Positions 1 to 9,433 of a stretch of DNA of 64,000 nucleotides are shown here, one piece after another (the first letter of the stretch is position 1; every line of letters starts with the position of its first letter). The stretch comes from Zhongshania aquimaris. Its GTDB lineage: Bacteria > Pseudomonadota > Gammaproteobacteria > Pseudomonadales > Spongiibacteraceae. The translations under genes and the position numbers were made by a program. The stretch spans positions 1,862,926 through 1,926,925 of the forward strand of contig NZ_JAHWDQ010000001.1 of the NCBI RefSeq assembly GCF_019312595.1, in the 5' to 3' direction. Under the pieces are notes generated by a model. The model saw only the letters and a list, made by a program, of their open reading frames with translations, was not told the DNA's origin and did no database searches.

Positions 1-695
1 TCTGGCATAGGCGAGTAATATCTGCACGCAGGGTATGTGGAGCAAGCTAATATCTTCTTCCCTGCATGCTCGCCCTTTTTAACAGTTCGTTTAACTAAAC
101 TCGATGAACACTTTGGGCAGTTGCGAGAATCGTCTAAATTCACCACCTTGGGCTGTATCGTTGATTCGACTGCAACTTTTTCAGGCGCAGGCAGAAAACC
201 AGACAACAACTCAGCTACGGCAGATATTGTGTAGGCTGCTTTCGCCGGTACTTGAATCATCGGTATTCCGGCTGTTTTACAAGCTCCAAGTAATAAATCA
301 TCACGCTCTTGCCGTGACTTGGCCTGATGTGACTTATCATCCAGCTCAATTACGCACATAACTGATAGATCAGTTGGATCACAGAGGACGAAATCAAAGT
401 GCTTTCGATCTATTTTGTTTCGAGCGGTACTAGAAGCTCCCCGCTGCAATCCTTTTCGAGGGCTTAATACATCACCAACACGAACTTTACCGAAAACACG
501 AGCGCGGCCAGCAACAGCCTGATCTAGCACTCCCAAAAATGAGCGTTCTGCTGGGGTAAAGAGTGGACCGGCCTGCTGGTAAGGAAATTCATCGACAGTA
601 GCTGTGTCGCCAGTATTCGCTTTAGCGGGCAGTTTGGCTTTCAAAACAAGAATTGCGACTACGATAAGCACGACGAAAAGGAACAGCCACTCCAT
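1..695 (-). CDS. DUF2726-type nuclease-like protein with C-terminal zinc finger (partial)
   Basis: This gene runs off the left edge. It reads from an ATG at 695 with GAGGTG upstream and has 231 visible codons and no stop. The N-terminus is one hydrophobic helix (MEWLFLFVVLIVVAILVL). The middle part (about residues 45-165) resembles the DUF2726 family, with the motif CVIELDDKSH, which resembles a restriction-endonuclease-like acidic core. The visible C-terminus has CPKCSS followed by a second cysteine pair (CSTYPAC), as in topoisomerase-type C4 zinc fingers. The family is usually membrane-anchored and of unknown function. The domain reading is by eye, and any residues beyond the window are unseen. 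Confidence 0.75.
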   Translation of the reverse strand, partial: MEWLFLFVVLIVVAILVLKAKLPAKANTGDTATVDEFPYQQAGPLFTPAERSFLGVLDQAVAGRARVFGKVRVGDVLSPRKGLQRGASSTARNKIDRKHFDFVLCDPTDLSVMCVIELDDKSHQAKSRQERDDLLLGACKTAGIPMIQVPAKAAYTISAVAELLSGFLPAPEKVAVESTIQPKVVNLDDSRNCPKCSSSLVKRTVKKGEHAGKKILACSTYPACRYYSPMP

Positions 696-770
696 GTGAA
701 CACCTCATCCATACAATATTGAATTCGCGATTGCGAGATGTGGAATATAGCAGTTCGCCCCAATTACCTG

Positions 771-2009
771 CTAGCTATTGAGATTTACTGCCAAAGGCAA
801 TACAGCCAAGTGACGATCAATTTCCACTACAGCGTCTCGATAAATTGGAAGGTGATTTTTCTCTGCCTGCCAATGCTGATGAAATAACTCGATTGTTTCT
901 TTAGCTACGTCGAGTATTAGCGTTTTCGGTATGCCTGCTCTCCCTGCCAAATGAATCAACTCTTCCTCGTTGAGCTCATCAAACCGACGCGTGCGACTGC
1001 ATTTCAACGCCGTTTCGTTGTCGGGAATATAAGGGATAGTCGAGAGGAAGTCATAGGCTGGCGCTAGTCTAGCTACTCTCCGGTCAGGGTAATAAACCGA
1101 CCAATTTTTCAGGTGCATGTCGGCATTGCCGATCAGGGTATTAAAGGTGAGACGCCGGATAAACTCACGCATGTCGTCCTGGTCACTTTCAATAGCAATA
1201 ACGTTCGCGATATTGGCAGCGCTCGCTTTTTTATATTTGTCTCGCGGGTAAACACCGAAGATTTGCGCGAAGTCTTCCGTATGAACTGCACTGCCATCAC
1301 TCAAGCGATCAAAACGCTCAATCACGAAAGCCTTACCTGGCAGCGCTGAAACGTCTTTTGGCAGGCCGCCAATCTCATCTATATCAACAAGATCGACAGC
1401 TGGCACATTCATCCCCAGCATGCGGGCTAGGGTCATCATTGAATATTCGTTTTCTGGTACGCCCGGATACTTGTCAGACGGTAGTTTGACGATCCATGAT
1501 CCACCCACCCCCTTTGCCGGAATAGTGAGGCCACCACTGACTCCCTGTAACGCCGAAAACTTCAACTGCACTCCTGCCAACGAAAAGCGCAGTAATTTCT
1601 CTTCCCGCGCCTGCTTTTCGGCCTCATCAACAGGGTCTGATACTTCGGGCGGCCAGTCTTCTCCATCAGCTGGGCGTACCGTTACTGCTCCAGGGAGATC
1701 CCGCCCCAAAGCCCAGAGCAAAAAAAACTCCCGCTCAGGATTCACTCCAGCACGTTCAGCAAGGTAGTCCCGCATCCGCTCTTCTGGCAGTAAATTAGAG
1801 AAAAATGGCATGAGGCGGGTTTGATACGGCCTGAACTCAGTGAGCAACTCACCGTAGTGATCTTTGAATCCTAGGCTTAAGGTCGGTCGACCTGCGTCAG
1901 CGATATAGTCCTCATTAAAGGCAAACAGATTCCTGTCACCATCGACCCGAGTAAGGGTGCCGATAGGCTCACCATAGAGAAATACGTCCAGGACAGACAA
2001 CTTAGGCAT
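771..2009 (-). CDS. hipA: HipA-family serine/threonine kinase toxin
   Basis: This is a kinase toxin of a type II toxin-antitoxin system. HipA proteins phosphorylate targets such as glutamyl-tRNA synthetase and induce growth arrest; the target here is unknown. The protein has 412 aa, close to the usual ~430. Visible features are an N-terminal HipA domain (DVFLYGEPIG), the Gly/Ser activation segment (FSLAGVQLKFSA), the ATP-site lysine (IVKLPSD), ERFDR, HTEDFAQ, the catalytic loop IGNADMHLKNWS and the metal site APAYDFLST. Several ATGs are stacked at the start. The one at 2009 has GGAG six bases upstream and overlaps the end of hipB by 8 nt, so the two are probably coupled in translation. Confidence 0.93.
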   Translation of the reverse strand: MPKLSVLDVFLYGEPIGTLTRVDGDRNLFAFNEDYIADAGRPTLSLGFKDHYGELLTEFRPYQTRLMPFFSNLLPEERMRDYLAERAGVNPEREFFLLWALGRDLPGAVTVRPADGEDWPPEVSDPVDEAEKQAREEKLLRFSLAGVQLKFSALQGVSGGLTIPAKGVGGSWIVKLPSDKYPGVPENEYSMMTLARMLGMNVPAVDLVDIDEIGGLPKDVSALPGKAFVIERFDRLSDGSAVHTEDFAQIFGVYPRDKYKKASAANIANVIAIESDQDDMREFIRRLTFNTLIGNADMHLKNWSVYYPDRRVARLAPAYDFLSTIPYIPDNETALKCSRTRRFDELNEEELIHLAGRAGIPKTLILDVAKETIELFHQHWQAEKNHLPIYRDAVVEIDRHLAVLPLAVNLNS

Positions 2010-2586
2010 CATCATCTCCATCAAGCGAATAGGCCGAACGCCAACGACCTTCTGGCTCTGAATCCCGCTGATGCACCGCTTCGTTACGCAGCCTATTCAC
2101 TTCCTCAAGTACTGTCTGAAGGGACGACACTTCTGTCTTTCCAGTGATCAGTTTCTGTAACTGCTTAGCGAGTGCCTTGAGCTTGCCCTCGCTTTCAGGA
2201 GGTAGAGATATTCGAGACAACTCATTGATACGACTCCGCAATTGAGCAACGCCCCTATCGCCGGCAAGCGCTGTATTCAATTGATCCGCTGCTCGCTGCA
2301 ACTTTGCCATCACGTCTAACATTGACTTTGATTGGGCTTTTGCTTGCGTGCTCCGAATGATGGAATTCACCGCCGAAAGTCCTTTTCGCGGTACCAGCTT
2401 CAACTCCATGTCCAAGGCAAGAGCAATTTCAACCAAACTGGAGATGCGCAAATCCACGCCACCGGACTCAATCTTGGAGATATGACTCTGAGGTACACCA
2501 GATAAATCAGCCAGTGTGCGCTGACTCAGCCCCTTGGCTTCTCGAGCTCGTTTCAGCGACTTAGAAATGTCAATGACGGCATTCAT
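2002..2586 (-). CDS. hipB: HipB-like XRE antitoxin with a long C-terminal extension
   Basis: This is the partner of the downstream HipA kinase and the likely repressor of the operon. Residues 8-65 form an XRE helix-turn-helix (LSQRTLADLSGVPQSHISKI). The protein has 194 aa, about twice the ~88 aa of E. coli HipB. The extra ~120 residues are charged and helical (for example QLRSRINELSRISLPPE and LQTVLEEVNRLRNEAV) and end in an acidic tail. They could be an additional dimerisation or HipA-contact region; this is inferred from composition only. The upstream DNA carries GATCTA-type inverted repeats suited to autoregulation. Confidence 0.88.
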   Translation of the reverse strand: MNAVIDISKSLKRAREAKGLSQRTLADLSGVPQSHISKIESGGVDLRISSLVEIALALDMELKLVPRKGLSAVNSIIRSTQAKAQSKSMLDVMAKLQRAADQLNTALAGDRGVAQLRSRINELSRISLPPESEGKLKALAKQLQKLITGKTEVSSLQTVLEEVNRLRNEAVHQRDSEPEGRWRSAYSLDGDDDA

Positions 2587-2590
2587 TGTG

Positions 2591-2701
2591 ATCTACTTTA
2601 ATAGATATATTTAAACCGATAATATGTCATTACATATCACACATCAACAGCACAAACAGGAAACCGATCTATCAAAACAGATAAAATAGATCAATGATCT
2701 A
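2591..2701 (-). promoter_or_regulatory. candidate HipB operator region
   Basis: Three inverted repeats share the TAGAT/ATCTA half-site. ATCTA-N6-TAGAT lies at 2591-2606, just upstream of the hipB start. GATCTAT (2666-2672) pairs with ATAGATC (2686-2692). TAGATCA-A-TGATCTA lies at 2687-2701 and is a perfect 7+1+7 palindrome. Repeated palindromes in front of an XRE antitoxin are the usual arrangement for cooperative autorepression. Binding by this HipB is inferred. Confidence 0.6.
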
Positions 2702-2771
2702 CAATAATGCATCAAAAAATAGAGAATTACTCAACCCCCCAAGCCAAATGCGTAACAGCCAACACCGCCGG

Positions 2772-3803
2772 CTATTCCACATACACCACTAGCTTACCGA
2801 TATTTCCGCCGCTCATTAGTTTCGCCAGTCCATCGGGGGCATTTTCTAAACCATGGATAATATGGTTTTTATTAATCAGTTTTCCGTCCAGGAGCCACTT
2901 TTCCATGGTCGCTAATACGTCATTTATTTGATGCAAATAATCCAGTATTAAAAACCCTTCCATGCGCAGACGCTTCGAGGTAATTAGCGGGAAGTTTTTA
3001 ACGCCGTACTGCTCTGACTTTCCATACTGAGAAACGCTGCCGGAGGCGACGATTCGTCCATTTATCGCCATATTCGGCAATACTGCGTCTAGAATTTCGC
3101 CACCCACATTATCAAAAAATACTTGGACGCCATCTGGCATCAGTTCCGCTATGGCGTGCTGCAAATTTGTCACAGCCTTGTAGTCGACTGTGCCATCCAG
3201 TTTGATCTTCTCTTCCAAGAATTGGCATTTATCTGCACCGCCGGCTAAGCCGTAAACTATGGCGCCGGCTGCTTTGGCAATTTGCGCGGCCATGATGCCA
3301 GTCGCGCCTGCAGCGCCACTGATGAGCACCTTGTCGCCCGCTTTGAGACGTCCAATTTCCATCATCCCGATGTAGGCCGACCAGCCAGTAATTCCCAGCG
3401 TGCCGAGATAGGCATCTAACGGCACGTCTGGATGGGGCTGAAACTTTAGTGTGATTTTATCGCTCAGTAAGGCCTCACCATCGATCACTAGATAATCCGC
3501 CCAAGACTGTAGGCTAAGAATATATTCGCCCTCTTTAAACTCAGGATGAGCAGAGGCTGCAATACGACCAATAATATTGCCGCGCATTAAATCGCCAATT
3601 TGTAACTGCGGGAGATAGTCTTCTTTTTCGCTAAGCCACAATAGGTTGGAGGCATCCAATGACAGCAAACAGCTTTTAATCAATACTTGCCCTTGTTTTA
3701 AGGCCGTCACGGGACGAGATTCCCAACGCAACTCCGATCCATCGAGCTGATCTTTTAGATAATGATCAATGACCCATGCATTGAAATGACTTGGTAAACC
3801 CAT
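2772..3803 (-). CDS. NADP-dependent MDR-family oxidoreductase
   Basis: This is a medium-chain dehydrogenase/reductase of the zinc-free leukotriene B4 12-hydroxydehydrogenase / curcumin reductase group, which reduces enone double bonds with NADPH. It has 343 aa, the usual length. The N-terminal GroES-like domain runs to about residue 120. The Rossmann nucleotide-binding loop is at about 160 (ISGAAGATGIMAAQIAKAAG), followed by FFDNVGG. The catalytic-zinc cysteines of alcohol dehydrogenases are absent. It stands alone, and its substrate is not evident. Confidence 0.88.
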   Translation of the reverse strand: MGLPSHFNAWVIDHYLKDQLDGSELRWESRPVTALKQGQVLIKSCLLSLDASNLLWLSEKEDYLPQLQIGDLMRGNIIGRIAASAHPEFKEGEYILSLQSWADYLVIDGEALLSDKITLKFQPHPDVPLDAYLGTLGITGWSAYIGMMEIGRLKAGDKVLISGAAGATGIMAAQIAKAAGAIVYGLAGGADKCQFLEEKIKLDGTVDYKAVTNLQHAIAELMPDGVQVFFDNVGGEILDAVLPNMAINGRIVASGSVSQYGKSEQYGVKNFPLITSKRLRMEGFLILDYLHQINDVLATMEKWLLDGKLINKNHIIHGLENAPDGLAKLMSGGNIGKLVVYVE

Positions 3804-3967
3804 ACCGATAACTCCTTAGAAAACAGTATCTCGTTAATTTTATTTTCAACTATTTAGCGCGCTTGAGATTTAGCTGCTCGCGCTGCTCTTTGTCAATGTT
3901 ACATTAGCCGAGGAGATTTAATGATTATTATCCGCCCTGAATTTGTATTTCCCGACGAGCGATTTTT

Positions 3968-4507
3968 ATGGATCTAGCAACATTAGCAAACACAATCTGG
4001 TCTGAGCTCTCACGGGCACAAGCAGATCGAGAACACCCATGGCGCACGCCGGTACTTGCCAGCGTTGACAGTGAAGGCTTACCTCAAGCGCGCAGTGTAG
4101 TGCTAAGAAAGGTTTGCAGCGACACTCAGACTTTACAGATTTATACAGATTCCCGCAGTCCGAAAGTTAAGCAATTACAGACATCCGCTCAGATCCAACT
4201 GGTATTTTGGAGTAGGTCGCTGAACTGGCAGTTGCGGGTAAGCGCACAAGCTAAAATTTCAAGAAGGGGCCCCGATGTCGATGCCGCATGGCAACAAGTT
4301 AAGCAAAGCCCGGCTCGACAAGACTATCTCTCTCCCCTCGCGCCAGGCGACACGCTGGACACGGAATTGCATAAGAAGCCGAGCAACACTCATCATTTGG
4401 CCATTATTAGCGCGACCGTCACTAAAATGGATTGGCTGTCTCTGAGCCCGGCAGGGCATCAGCGCGCAGAAATTTCTGGGAACACCCTGCGCTGGCTAAG
4501 CCCTTGA
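3968..4507 (+). CDS. pyridoxamine 5'-phosphate oxidase-like flavin-binding protein
   Basis: This 179-aa protein has an FMN-binding split-barrel fold. The N-terminal part matches the PNPOx/Alr4036-like pattern: HPWRTPVLASVD, then QARSVVLRKV, then IYTDSRSPKVKQL, with the RxVxLR segment that normally contacts FMN. It is probably a flavin-dependent oxidase or reductase rather than true PdxH, because the PdxH C-terminal signature is not visible. The 3' half of this gene plus about 100 bp downstream is duplicated, in decayed form, at about 9760-10260 on the far side of the pilus operon. Confidence 0.82.
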   Translation: MDLATLANTIWSELSRAQADREHPWRTPVLASVDSEGLPQARSVVLRKVCSDTQTLQIYTDSRSPKVKQLQTSAQIQLVFWSRSLNWQLRVSAQAKISRRGPDVDAAWQQVKQSPARQDYLSPLAPGDTLDTELHKKPSNTHHLAIISATVTKMDWLSLSPAGHQRAEISGNTLRWLSP

Positions 4508-4761
4508 TCAATGGCTGCACAGTGATGAGTTTAAACTTACGTCTAGCTATTGGAGCGCGCTGATACTTTTCCAACCTTGAAAACTGTCAGAGGCAAACAC
4601 GATCATCAGCACCAAATATTATGATTTTGTAGCCTCTCGGCGATTAGGGACATGCTGCATCGCAGTCCGCGCCCACTCGTTCGTAGCAGCGAGTCAGCGC
4701 GACATGTCAGCAAGCTAGAGTACTTGCTGAACTACCTTGAGACGCCTTTGCGGTACTGTTT

Positions 4762-5772
4762 TTAATAATAAATCGTCACGGTTACCGTATCGCTATAGCT
4801 ACCTTGAGACGGTGTGATCTGTGGTGCTGTGCGAGCATAAATACTTTGCGCTTGGGCGCTGCCCGTGCCGGTATCGGCAAGCGTGTCGCTGTTGAGGGTA
4901 TCACCCCAGCGCTGGCTCCGAGCGACATCTCGATATAACTCATAGCTTACATATTTGCCGGCGCCATTGTGCATCCGACGGGTGCTACCGCTCGCATTCT
5001 GGCCGTTGTCTAGCCCGATCTGATACGGGGTGGTGTTGGTGCATTGCGGCGCGACAATAGCCGTGGTGTCTATATTGGCGCTGAGAACGCCTTGGGTGCC
5101 AAAGCTTATGTTTTGAACAGAAAAAACCGGATTGCAGCTCGCCTCGACGGTGGCGCTAGCGACGAAGGGAAAACTGCCGGTGCCGCTAAATGTGCCGCCA
5201 CTGGTGCAGCTAGTCGGCCAGCTTGGTGTTCCCAATAACGCCTCATTCGCGCGAAATGACATTAGAGCGTCGATAAAATTCGAAAAGTTGTTGCTGTAAC
5301 TCCCTGGGACGGCCGTGTTTTGAGGAGAAATTATGTCACCATAAACCGTCACACTGCCACTTCCTGAGCCACCCAATACCGGTACCGAATATTGCAGATC
5401 AACCTCGTATCGATTCACTCCGGATATGGCAATCGGCCACACTACCGAGCGCGCGGAATCCCGATAGAGATTGAACTGCAGCTCGTTGCCCCCACTGGTC
5501 ATTCGTCTTGGCACGATGGTAACCCCCGAGCCTTGAGCGCCAACCCCAATACTGAAACAGAGCCTTACCCGCGCTGTTGCAAGCAAAGCTAAGCCGCCGG
5601 TATTGCATTGGTAATTGAGAGTCGCCGCAACACCGCCCCAACCAGTGAATGGGTCACTGGCACCAAAGCTCACATTGGTCATACTCGCAGTGCAGCTCGT
5701 TGATGCGTGAGCAGCTGCCGGTATAGCTAAAAGCGTTGTTAGCACCACTTTGCGTAGGTAACGTGCTGTCAT
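4762..5772 (-). CDS. two-domain spore coat U (SCPU) pilus tip protein, CsuE-like
   Basis: This is the likely tip adhesin of an archaic chaperone-usher pilus. From the ATG at 5772 the product is 336 aa with a signal peptide (MTARYLRKVVLTTLLAIPAA, cut near AHAS). Two spore coat U domains follow: residues ~25-175 begin CTASMTNVSFG and ~200-336 begin CNPVFSVQNISFG. Each ends in a beta strand such as SDTVTVTIYY, typical for donor-strand exchange. A longer in-frame start exists upstream but lacks a signal sequence. The chosen ATG overlaps the usher stop as ATGA, indicating coupling. The order pilin, chaperone, usher, tip matches Csu operons. Confidence 0.85.
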   Translation of the reverse strand: MTARYLRKVVLTTLLAIPAAAHASTSCTASMTNVSFGASDPFTGWGGVAATLNYQCNTGGLALLATARVRLCFSIGVGAQGSGVTIVPRRMTSGGNELQFNLYRDSARSVVWPIAISGVNRYEVDLQYSVPVLGGSGSGSVTVYGDIISPQNTAVPGSYSNNFSNFIDALMSFRANEALLGTPSWPTSCTSGGTFSGTGSFPFVASATVEASCNPVFSVQNISFGTQGVLSANIDTTAIVAPQCTNTTPYQIGLDNGQNASGSTRRMHNGAGKYVSYELYRDVARSQRWGDTLNSDTLADTGTGSAQAQSIYARTAPQITPSQGSYSDTVTVTIYY

Positions 5773-8162
5773 GGTTGCTCTCGACAGATCAATGGTCCGA
5801 TGCCGGAAATACCATCTATTTGCTTCGGCATGACGATGTCTACAACACAACTGTCGCCTCCTTGCAGCTCTACGATAACAGGGTTGTGGGTGGGCAGAAC
5901 CTCCAAATATGCTTGGCCATCGTGTCCCACAATCGCGAGGGTGTTTCCGTCCTGCAGTAAACGGCTACCAAGAGGAATTACTTGGCCATCGCTGTTATGA
6001 AGGGTAAGTAAGGCGGCACGTACTCGGCGCATACCAAAATCAACCCGCAGCCCCGCTCGCTCTGCTGGCACTGCCAGTACAGATTGCTTGTCGAATTGAA
6101 TGTTACTTGGCAATTGCAAGGGATCTATGGACACCTGATTACCGCGGTATGCACCCAAGCCCGTCAACAAATAATAACCCTGTTTATTAGTTCGACCGAT
6201 TGGGCGATTTTCTAAATTTACTGGCACGCCGGCAATGCCGTTAGTGGAGACCAATGCAAAACTGTCGCTGACTTCACGGGCGGGGAAAATACTTTGCGGC
6301 GCGTCGGCCATCCAGATAAATGAGCCGCTAAGATCGCCGAAGGCTGAATCACCACTGGGTAACGAGCGAATCCCACCGCCGAGCTGGGCGTAATCACCTC
6401 GGTAAAGTGCATCGGCCTGGACGTAATCAACTTCACCTGTACGCTGCATTTGCAAGCCCCAGCCAGTACCGCCGTCGGCAGACACCCCGCGACGGAGATA
6501 GGCAGCCTGTTGCTTGGCGCCATCGCGATTGTGGCTGGCAGAAACACCGCCATTGACGCGACCACCTAGCGATACTGACAGGCCGGCATACAGGCTGTAA
6601 CTTTCGCCGTTGTCGAGCTCGCGCGCCGCGTTAACAAACAGTGTGACACCGCCCAAAAGGCGGCGACTGTAGCTTGCGCCAATACTTCTAAAACGTCCTT
6701 CTTCCAAGGTATCTAGGCGGCTGTAGTTGAGCGATACTCGACCACTAGCACTGGAACCTACCCCGAGTAACAATCGTTCGGTACGCTGGGGCGGTGGGCG
6801 GCCGCCATTAGAGGCAATATCACGGTAGCTGCCAAAGCTGCGTTGCAAACTGTAATCGACGGTGACACCAAGACGACTCCAATTATATCCCAAGGTACGC
6901 TGCCAGCCGTCAGCTTGGTGACCCACACTGCGCGCCAAAGCGCCGCTAAACAGGCCCGCTTCGCCCAAGGTAAATAAGGCCCCAAGTCCGCCAGCCACCA
7001 GTTGCTCATCGGCTTCCCCGTGTGTTTCTAGCGTGAGGGTATCGCTGAGACCATAGCGTACGCTGCTACTTGCAACTGGGTGATCGCGATAGCTATACGA
7101 GTCCGTACCATATAGCTGGCGAACACTGCCCGCCTCCAAAGAAAAATCACTGAGGCCGCGCTGCAACAAACGAGGGGAACTGTAAAAAGAAAAGTCCTGC
7201 ACCGTAGTGCGGCCAAGGGCATCAGTCAGCACCATTTGTGCTTGGCTCAAACCGCTAATCGTTGGCGCGCTATCAATGCGATAAGCGCCTGGTAAAACCT
7301 CCCCACTGTATTGGCGCAGCCCCTCGACATATAGCTCGACTTGCGATGGCAGCGCCGCTTCGCCGAAAAATGCGGGCAGCGGCTGAACAACTAAATCTGG
7401 CTGAAGAGAAAAATTACGCCGCAATTGCAAGCCACCTAGTCGCGTCGCACGGCTCCACGACAAGCCGCCACTAATAAAATCCCCCGCGGTGACAGTGAGC
7501 AGATCGTCCTGCGACGACCAGGTCCAGTGAGTATCTAGACGAGTGTAATCGTCATCGCCATCCCGACTGTTTATCCTTAATAAACCAGTATTTTCAAAGA
7601 CCTGATTATCGACAAAGGCGCGCATTGCGGTGCTTGCCGCGAGGTCGTACTCACCCCGCTCATCTACCGTCGTATACATATCGTAATTGAATAAAGCGCC
7701 GAAACTAGCCTGTGCATGAGGGGTGCGATTGCTATCTCTACGATAAGACTGGACGCTCATAATGAGTAAATGCGGCGCAGCCGTCAGGTGCAATTGCTGC
7801 TGAAGTACGTCGTAGCGGTATGTAAGATCGGGGATAGCGTCTAACGCTAGATGCTGGTCATCCGATGGATTGGTCAAGACGATCCCAATTGCGACTAGGT
7901 GCTGGGGCTCTACATAAAACGCGCCATTGTGTGACATCACCTGAAGGATATATCTGGTGGGCACCATATTGAGAAACACTTCAAGATAAAGTGACTCTTG
8001 GCTACCCGGCATAACGGGGCCATCAAGAAGCATAATACTGCCGTTAGTTGTCGACTCGGGAGTCGCGACAGAGGGAAAGTCAGCGTTAGCCCAAACCGAT
8101 GTCAACGCACAGCTAATCAGTAAGGTCAGCTGGCGCCAGAGGGTGCCGCGTGGGCTGACCAT
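5769..8162 (-). CDS. outer-membrane fimbrial usher
   Basis: This is the FimD/PapC/CsuD-type usher that assembles and exports SCPU pilins across the outer membrane. The product is 797 aa with an N-terminal signal (LTLLISCALTSVWANA). The periplasmic N-terminal domain is followed by a long beta-barrel region rich in alternating aromatic and glycine residues, a plug-region stretch (VELYVEGLRQYSGEVLPGAY) and C-terminal domains around residues 650-797. The length fits archaic-system ushers. It overlaps the chaperone by 50 nt and the tip gene by 4 nt, so it is one operon. Confidence 0.92.
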   Translation of the reverse strand: MVSPRGTLWRQLTLLISCALTSVWANADFPSVATPESTTNGSIMLLDGPVMPGSQESLYLEVFLNMVPTRYILQVMSHNGAFYVEPQHLVAIGIVLTNPSDDQHLALDAIPDLTYRYDVLQQQLHLTAAPHLLIMSVQSYRRDSNRTPHAQASFGALFNYDMYTTVDERGEYDLAASTAMRAFVDNQVFENTGLLRINSRDGDDDYTRLDTHWTWSSQDDLLTVTAGDFISGGLSWSRATRLGGLQLRRNFSLQPDLVVQPLPAFFGEAALPSQVELYVEGLRQYSGEVLPGAYRIDSAPTISGLSQAQMVLTDALGRTTVQDFSFYSSPRLLQRGLSDFSLEAGSVRQLYGTDSYSYRDHPVASSSVRYGLSDTLTLETHGEADEQLVAGGLGALFTLGEAGLFSGALARSVGHQADGWQRTLGYNWSRLGVTVDYSLQRSFGSYRDIASNGGRPPPQRTERLLLGVGSSASGRVSLNYSRLDTLEEGRFRSIGASYSRRLLGGVTLFVNAARELDNGESYSLYAGLSVSLGGRVNGGVSASHNRDGAKQQAAYLRRGVSADGGTGWGLQMQRTGEVDYVQADALYRGDYAQLGGGIRSLPSGDSAFGDLSGSFIWMADAPQSIFPAREVSDSFALVSTNGIAGVPVNLENRPIGRTNKQGYYLLTGLGAYRGNQVSIDPLQLPSNIQFDKQSVLAVPAERAGLRVDFGMRRVRAALLTLHNSDGQVIPLGSRLLQDGNTLAIVGHDGQAYLEVLPTHNPVIVELQGGDSCVVDIVMPKQIDGISGIGPLICREQP

Positions 8163-8901
8163 TGACCTGCATCCTTATTTCCGTCGCCGTTGCCGCGCTA
8201 CTGGGCAAATTAAAAGTCCAAATCCGCGAACTCCCCGCCAGTAAGTAACCTACTAGGCCTTTATGTTCATAGACGACGCGACCTTCGCTGCTCAATAACG
8301 CAAGATCCGTAATCTGGGCGCGGCCGCTACCGGTATTTTCCGCCGCTAATTTCAAGCCCGCCTCGGTATCTTGCAAGCGCCAATTAAGTTTGGCGGCTGT
8401 CTCACCCAAGGGGGATTCTATAAATGCAGGAACAGAAAAACGCAGTAAAAAATTAAGCCCTGGCTGCGCGCCGAGTTGACCGCCGACAGCCAAATCATCG
8501 ACTGACGCCGCAGGTAATTCATCTATTAAAATACGGAAACTGCGTTCACCCGAGACCGCGCCTAAGCCTGCGTCGCCGCGCTGAATAACCCGCACCACCT
8601 GTTTACCGCCCGGAGCGATATTTAAAAATGGCGGACTGGCTACCAGTGCAGTAGAAGGGGTAAGCACCTCTTTTCCAGCCTGCTGTTGCCACATAAAAAT
8701 ACGCACCTGTGCGCGGAGCGCGGTGGTGCCGGTATTGCGCAGAGTCAAACCCTTAGCCACGTCACTGGGTGCAAACTCCAATAACGTGGGAGCAACGCCT
8801 AAACCGGCAGCAAATGCTGGAAGAATTGTCAGAGCCAGGGACAGCCCTAAGAAGTGATGTAGCCGCAACGAGGACCATAAGGCAGACAGTAAACGGCGCA
8901 T
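8113..8901 (-). CDS. periplasmic pilus chaperone (PapD/CsuC-like)
   Basis: This immunoglobulin-fold chaperone holds pilin subunits in the periplasm. The product is 262 aa from the ATG at 8901, with a signal peptide (LGLSLALTILPAFAAG). The G1/F1-type features LGVAPTLLEF, LRNTGTTALRAQVRIFMW and PGGKQVVRVIQRGD match the family. A TTG seven codons upstream is possible, but the ATG gives a cleaner signal sequence. The 3' end is buried in the usher gene, and the pilin gene lies 25 nt upstream. Confidence 0.9.
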   Translation of the reverse strand: MRRLLSALWSSLRLHHFLGLSLALTILPAFAAGLGVAPTLLEFAPSDVAKGLTLRNTGTTALRAQVRIFMWQQQAGKEVLTPSTALVASPPFLNIAPGGKQVVRVIQRGDAGLGAVSGERSFRILIDELPAASVDDLAVGGQLGAQPGLNFLLRFSVPAFIESPLGETAAKLNWRLQDTEAGLKLAAENTGSGRAQITDLALLSSEGRVVYEHKGLVGYLLAGSSRIWTFNLPSSAATATEIRMQVNGQPTRHPLAPADLTD

Positions 8902-8926
8902 AAAGTATGGGGACCACAACAAATTT

Positions 8927-9433
8927 TTAGAATGTAACGCTGACCGTCACTGTATCAGAATAAGCACCAGCGGGTGGCGTTGTAGCGTTGTCACCTGACT
9001 CAACGCGTCCATACACTGTTATATCCTGTTCAATGCCTGTACCGGTGCCCGCGTTTACACTGCCAAAGGTGGCACCATCGCCCCACAATGTGCTGTGCCC
9101 AGCATCACTGTAAAGGCGGTAACTAACAAAGTTAGTAACCCCAGCGTCGGCCATGCGACGAGTCGTGCCATCATCGTTGCCACCTTGGTCCAGCTCTAAG
9201 TCATAAGCTGCATCGTCGGTACAGGTGACAGACACAGTCGACGTCGCCGTGTAATTGGTGTTGAGCAACTGAACGGTACCAAAGCCCATGTCCGTGGCCG
9301 GGGTAGTCAGTTCACAACTATCTTCGATGGTGATCGTAACATCAAAAGTATCGCTTGTTTGAGCCAATAAGCTACCCGACCATGTCAGCGTGGCAACCAG
9401 TAATCCATATAGGTAGTTTCGTTGAATAGTCAT
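8927..9433 (-). CDS. spore coat U domain major pilin
   Basis: This is a 168-aa secreted pilin and the first gene of the Csu-type operon. Its signal peptide (LYGLLVATLTWSGSLLAQ) is followed by one SCPU domain: the paired cysteines CELTT and CTDDA, the conserved RRM..... VSYRLYSDAG block and a terminal strand (YSDTVTVSVTF). It resembles the second domain of the tip protein. It probably polymerises into the pilus shaft. Confidence 0.9.
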   Translation of the reverse strand: MTIQRNYLYGLLVATLTWSGSLLAQTSDTFDVTITIEDSCELTTPATDMGFGTVQLLNTNYTATSTVSVTCTDDAAYDLELDQGGNDDGTTRRMADAGVTNFVSYRLYSDAGHSTLWGDGATFGSVNAGTGTGIEQDITVYGRVESGDNATTPPAGAYSDTVTVSVTF

